Assembly: GCA_014155875.1 (NCBI GenBank)
Contig: JACEFZ010016116.1
Coordinates: 308,501 to 372,500 of the forward strand
Length of the DNA: 64,000 nt
DNA from: Cepaea nemoralis
Lineage: Eukaryota > Mollusca > Gastropoda > Stylommatophora > Helicidae
Direction: 5' to 3'
Below are positions 60,579 through 64,000 of the stretch, in pieces. Positions within the stretch are counted from its first letter, which is position 1. Every line of letters starts with the position of its first letter. The position numbers and the translations under genes were made by a program. The notes beneath the pieces are model-generated. The model saw only the letters and a program-made list of their open reading frames with translations. It was not told the origin of the DNA and searched no databases.

Positions 60579-60708
60579 ATGAGCTTCTACCGCTTGCTGA
60601 TTCTCTTCCTGGGAGGTCAGCCGGACGACCCCGTCAAACTCATCCACACCATTACCAGAACGATAATCATTATCTGCTGTCTGATCCTGGGCATCTTCGG
60701 CATCTCAG
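60579..60708 (+). CDS. GPCR-B exon 1: N-terminus and TM1
   Basis: ATG at 60579 is directly preceded by an in-frame TAA, so the coding start is here if this is the first exon. MSFYRLLILFLGGQPDDPV is a short N-terminus, then KLIHTITRTIIIICCLILGI and FGIS form TM1. The donor is TCAG|GTGAGA at 60709, phase 1. Splicing to 63187 produces SGN, the conserved Gly-Asn of class A TM1. Without that second exon the call would be weak. With it the match to TM1-TM2 is good. The N-terminus is unusually short and lacks an obvious Asn glycosylation site. Confidence 0.72.
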
Positions 60709-60849
60709 GTGAGACTGGCCAACTACCTGTGGACGGGCTGGTGGGCATTCTGTCCTGCAAGCCACTGGTCTGCAATGTTATTCTATCTCTCACAACCGTT
60801 ATTACTGTAATATTATTCTATCACACAACACCACTGTGTCTGTAATGTT

Positions 60850-62803
60850 CATCCCGATCATGTTTAGTGACGTCTCCTACAGGCTGATGTAGATGTACTA
60901 TAGATCATGTTTTGTGTCGTCTCCTACAGTATAGAGATCATGTTTAGTGTCTCCTACAGGCTGATGTAGATGTACTATAGATCATGTTTAGTGTCTCCTA
61001 CAGGCTGATGTAGATGTACTATAGATCATGTTTTGTGTCGTCTCCTACAGTATAGAGAATCATGTTTAGTGTCTCCTACAGGCTGATGTAGATGTACTAT
61101 AGATCATGTTTTGTGTCGTCTCCTACAGTATAGAGATCATGTTTAGTGTCTCCTACAGGCTGATGTAGATGTACTATAGATCATGTTTAGTGTCTCCTAC
61201 AGGCTGATGTAGATGTACTATAGATCATGTTTTGTGTCGTCTCCTACAGTATAGAGATCATGTTTAGTGTCTCCTACAGGCTGATGTAGATGTACTATAG
61301 ATCATGTTTAGTGTCTCCTACAGGCTGATGTAGATGTACTATAGATCATGTTTAGTGTCTCCTACAGGCTGATGTAGATGTACTATAGATCATGTTTTGT
61401 GTCGTCTCCTACAGTATAGAGATCATGTTTAGTGTCTCCTACAGGCTGATGTAGATGTACTATAGATCATGTTTAGTGTCTCCTACAGGCTGATGTAGAT
61501 GTACTATAGATCATGTTTTGTGTCGTCTCCTACAGTATAGAGATCATGTTTAGTGTCTCCTACAGGCTGATGTAGATGTACTATAGATCATGTTTTGTGT
61601 CGTCTCCTACAGTATAGAGATCATGTTTAGTGTCTCCTACAGGCTGATGTAGATGTACTATAGATCATGTTTAGTGTCTCCTACAGGCTGATGTAGATGT
61701 ACTATAGATCATGTTTTGTGTCGTCTCCTACAGTATAGAGATCATGTTTAGTGTCTCCTACAGGCTGATGTAGATGTACTATAGATCATGTTTAGTGTCT
61801 CCTACAGGCTGATGTAGATGTAATATAGATCATGTTTTGTGTCGTCTCCTACAGTATAGAGATCATGTTTAGTGTCGTCTCCTACAGGCTGATGTAGATG
61901 TACTATAGATCATGTTTTGTGTTGTCTCCTACAGTATAGAGATCATGTTTAGTGTCGTCTCCTACAGGCTGATGTAGATGTACTATAGATCATGTTTAGT
62001 GTCGCCTCCTACAGTATAGAGATCATGTTTAGTGTCTCCTACAGGCTGATGTAGATGTACTATAGATCATGTTTAGTGTCGTCTCCTACAGGCTGATGTA
62101 GATGTACTATAGATCATGTTTTGTGTCTCCTACAGGCTGATGTAGATGTACTATAGATCATGTTTAGTGTCTCCTACAGGCTGATGTAGATGTACTATAG
62201 ATCATGTTTAGTGTCTCCTACAGGCTGATGTAGATGTACTATAGATCATGGTTTGTGACGTCTCCTACAGGCTGATGTAGATGTACTATAGATCATGTTT
62301 AGTGTCTCCTACAGGCTGATGTAGATGTACTATAGATCATGTTTAGTGTCTCCTACAGGCTGATGTAGATGTACTATAGATCATGTTTAGTGTCTCCTAC
62401 AGGCTGATGTAGATGTACTATAGATCATAGTTTGTGACGTCTCCTACAGGCTGATGTAGATGTACTATAGATCATGTTTTGTGTTGTCTCCTACAGTATA
62501 GAGATCATGTTTAGTGTCTCCTACAGGCTGATGTAGATGTACTATAGATCATAGTTTGTGACGTCTCCTACAGGCTGATGTAGATGTACTATAGATCATG
62601 TTTTGTGTTGTCTCCTACAGTATAGAGATCATGTTTAGTGTCTCCTACAGGCTGATGTAGATGTACTATAGATCATGTTTTGTGTTGTCTCCTACAGTAT
62701 AGAGATCATGTTTTGTGTCTCCTACAGGCTGATGTAGATGTACTATAGATCATGTTTAGTGTCTCCTACAGGCTGATGTAGATGTACTATAGATCATGCC
62801 TTA
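60850..62803. repeat. 44/33-bp compound minisatellite in GPCR-B intron 1
   Basis: Two alternating units: GTGTCTCCTACAGGCTGATG with TAGATGTACTATAGATCATG (44 bp), and GTCGTCTCCTACAGTATAGA with GATCATGTTTA (33 bp). About 47 units in all. Every unit carries CTCCTACAG, which resembles a 3' splice site. Confidence 0.96.
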
Positions 62804-63130
62804 TCCCGGTGAGGGTAAATGCAACCTAAAGACTAAATGTCATGGCAGGGCAGACCAGGCCCTAAACTTTGCTTGGCAGCTGGTCTAGGATCGAAGCTCC
62901 GACAGGCAGACAATTTGCTTTGCTGATCTGGTAGCTTCTGCAGCTTGTCTTGACGTATTGTTGTTACCTTTCCTCTGGAGTAAACTAGACAGGCCGAGAG
63001 AGGGATCATGCTGCATGGGCAACACATGGTCTCTACTATTCAATCCAGGCTTTGTGATATGGAGATGTATAATGCCTTTTTAATAACACAATATAATAAA
63101 CTATCGTCTGTCAACCCGTAAGATGCCAGT
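62804..63130 (+). mobile_element. Internally deleted LINE-D derivative
   Basis: 62804-63060 matches the LINE-D 5' UTR at 52194-52480 (GTCATGGCAGGGCAGACCAG, GGATCGAAGCTCCGACAGGC, ATCATGCTGCATGGGCAACA). At about 63065 it jumps to the LINE-D 3' UTR at 55948-56000 (AAACTATCGTCTGTCAA). The whole coding region is missing. It would need LINE-D proteins to move. Confidence 0.88.
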
Positions 63131-63186
63131 CATATTTCAGGCAGAATATCTGAGGTTGTAAAACATGTCTGTTCTGGTCACTGCAG

Positions 63187-63364
63187 GAAATATCTTGGCC
63201 ATTAAAATTTTACGGAGGAGGTTGTTGCGGGATAACGCCATGTCCATCTACCTCATCTGGCTGGCAGCGATGAACATCCTCTGTCTGGTGGTGGAGATCA
63301 GCCGCTTTTTCATCAAGGGACTGCTGGACTACAACTACCGGGAGTACAGCTATGAAGTATGCAT
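63187..63364 (+). CDS. GPCR-B exon 2: end of TM1, TM2 and TM3-edge Cys
   Basis: The acceptor is GTCACTGCAG at 63186 and the donor is CAT|GTGAGT at 63365 (phase 2). The frame reads GNILAIKILRRRLLRDNAMS (TM1 end and intracellular loop 1), IYLIWLAAMNILCLVVEISR (TM2; the usual Asp reads Asn), then FFIKGLLDYNYREYSYEVC. The final Cys suits the disulphide Cys at the start of TM3. Remaining exons lie beyond the window. Whether it is a paralogue of GPCR-A cannot be tested, as the two genes show different parts. Confidence 0.82.
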
Positions 63365-63390
63365 GTGAGTACTGTCACTGTAACAATACA

Positions 63391-63593
63391 CCCGGCAAGG
63401 TTAACCCTGTCAACAAATGCCCACAAAAGTCGGATGTGTCGACCTAAAGGTGCAAATACCGCAGCTCTGCTGTAAAAAAGGCACAGCGCAACTACGTCCG
63501 AAAAAAAACCCCCACTCCGGATGAACGAAGAAGAAGAAGAAGAAGAAGAAGAAGAAGAAGAAGAAGAAGAAGAAGAAGAAGAAGAAAAAGATA
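63391..63593 (+). mobile_element. Short non-autonomous element with (GAA)n tail, copy 2
   Basis: Same family as 30801-30943 (CCCGGCAAGGTTAACCC, GTCGGATGTGTCGACC, CTCCGGATGAACGAAGAAG), with a GAA tail of about 63 bp. TAACAATACA flanks it at 63381-63390 and 63594-63603. Confidence 0.85.
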
Positions 63594-63715
63594 TAACAAT
63601 ACAGCTGACGCGGCACAGCTACCACAACTAGATCCCACAATACGGCTACTGCCGTTCCAAATACTACTCTTACTACTGCACATGTTACTATTACTACTTC
63701 TGCCGATGTTAGTAA

Positions 63716-64000
<285 letters not shown>

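Noticed and set aside
60850..62803. Hammerhead ribozymes in the CTGATG-bearing minisatellite
   Set aside because: The units read CTGATGT, not CTGANGA, and lack the GAAA partner and helices.

Overview
The window is eukaryotic, from an animal genome. It has spliced exons with canonical GT/AG sites and long introns, many families of retrotransposons, and a very large share of tandem repeats. The mix of RTE/CR1-like LINEs, a Penelope-like element, a tRNA-type SINE, mariner and hAT relics and a lineage-type rhodopsin GPCR suggests an invertebrate, most likely a lophotrochozoan such as a mollusc. That placement is inference. No bacterial-type operons, rRNA genes or CRISPR arrays are present.

Host genes. 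Two rhodopsin-class GPCR genes, both on the + strand, can be pieced together from exons. GPCR-A is the 3' part of a gene: a TM5 exon at 12521-12681, a TM6 exon at 26982-27125, a TM7 exon at 32847-32972 and a probable C-tail exon at 45487-45755. The intron phases match at every junction within the window. GPCR-B starts near 60579 (exon 1 with TM1) and continues at 63187-63364 (end of TM1, TM2 and the TM3-edge Cys), then runs off the right edge. Nearly everything else lies in introns or between these genes.

Layout. 1-12490 is one giant 24-bp minisatellite ending about 30 bp from the GPCR-A TM5 exon. 13.0-13.5 kb is an inverted repeat. 13.48-23.64 kb is a decayed RNase H-bearing LINE split by a complete LTR retrotransposon (14651-22430, 543-bp LTRs, 5-bp target duplication). 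Its pol order is protease-integrase-RT-RNase H, as in the Gmr1 group of Ty3/gypsy elements. 25.1-26.9 kb is a 26-bp minisatellite with an RTE-like LINE inserted. 27.2-28.3 kb is a LINE endonuclease fragment with a SINE inside it. 28.4-31.1 kb is a 49-bp minisatellite with a short SINE-like insertion. 36.1-42.8 kb is a 58-bp minisatellite split by a Penelope-like element, which carries a hammerhead ribozyme, joined to a LINE. 43.9-46.4 kb holds 45-bp and 31-bp minisatellites around the GPCR-A tail exon. 47.2-47.7 kb is a solo LTR related to the full LTR element. 48.8-50.6 kb is a 42-bp minisatellite with a hAT-type MITE. 52.0-56.1 kb is a nearly intact LINE with endonuclease, RT and a C-terminal zinc finger, broken by one stop. 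56.1-59 kb holds mariner and LINE relics. 60.8-62.8 kb is a 44/33-bp minisatellite in GPCR-B intron 1. 62.8-63.1 kb is an internally deleted copy of the 52-56 kb LINE.

The main themes are mobile elements repeatedly landing inside minisatellites, several insertions whose target duplications can still be read, and one potentially young, coding-complete LTR element. All identifications come from reading motifs; no database search was run.
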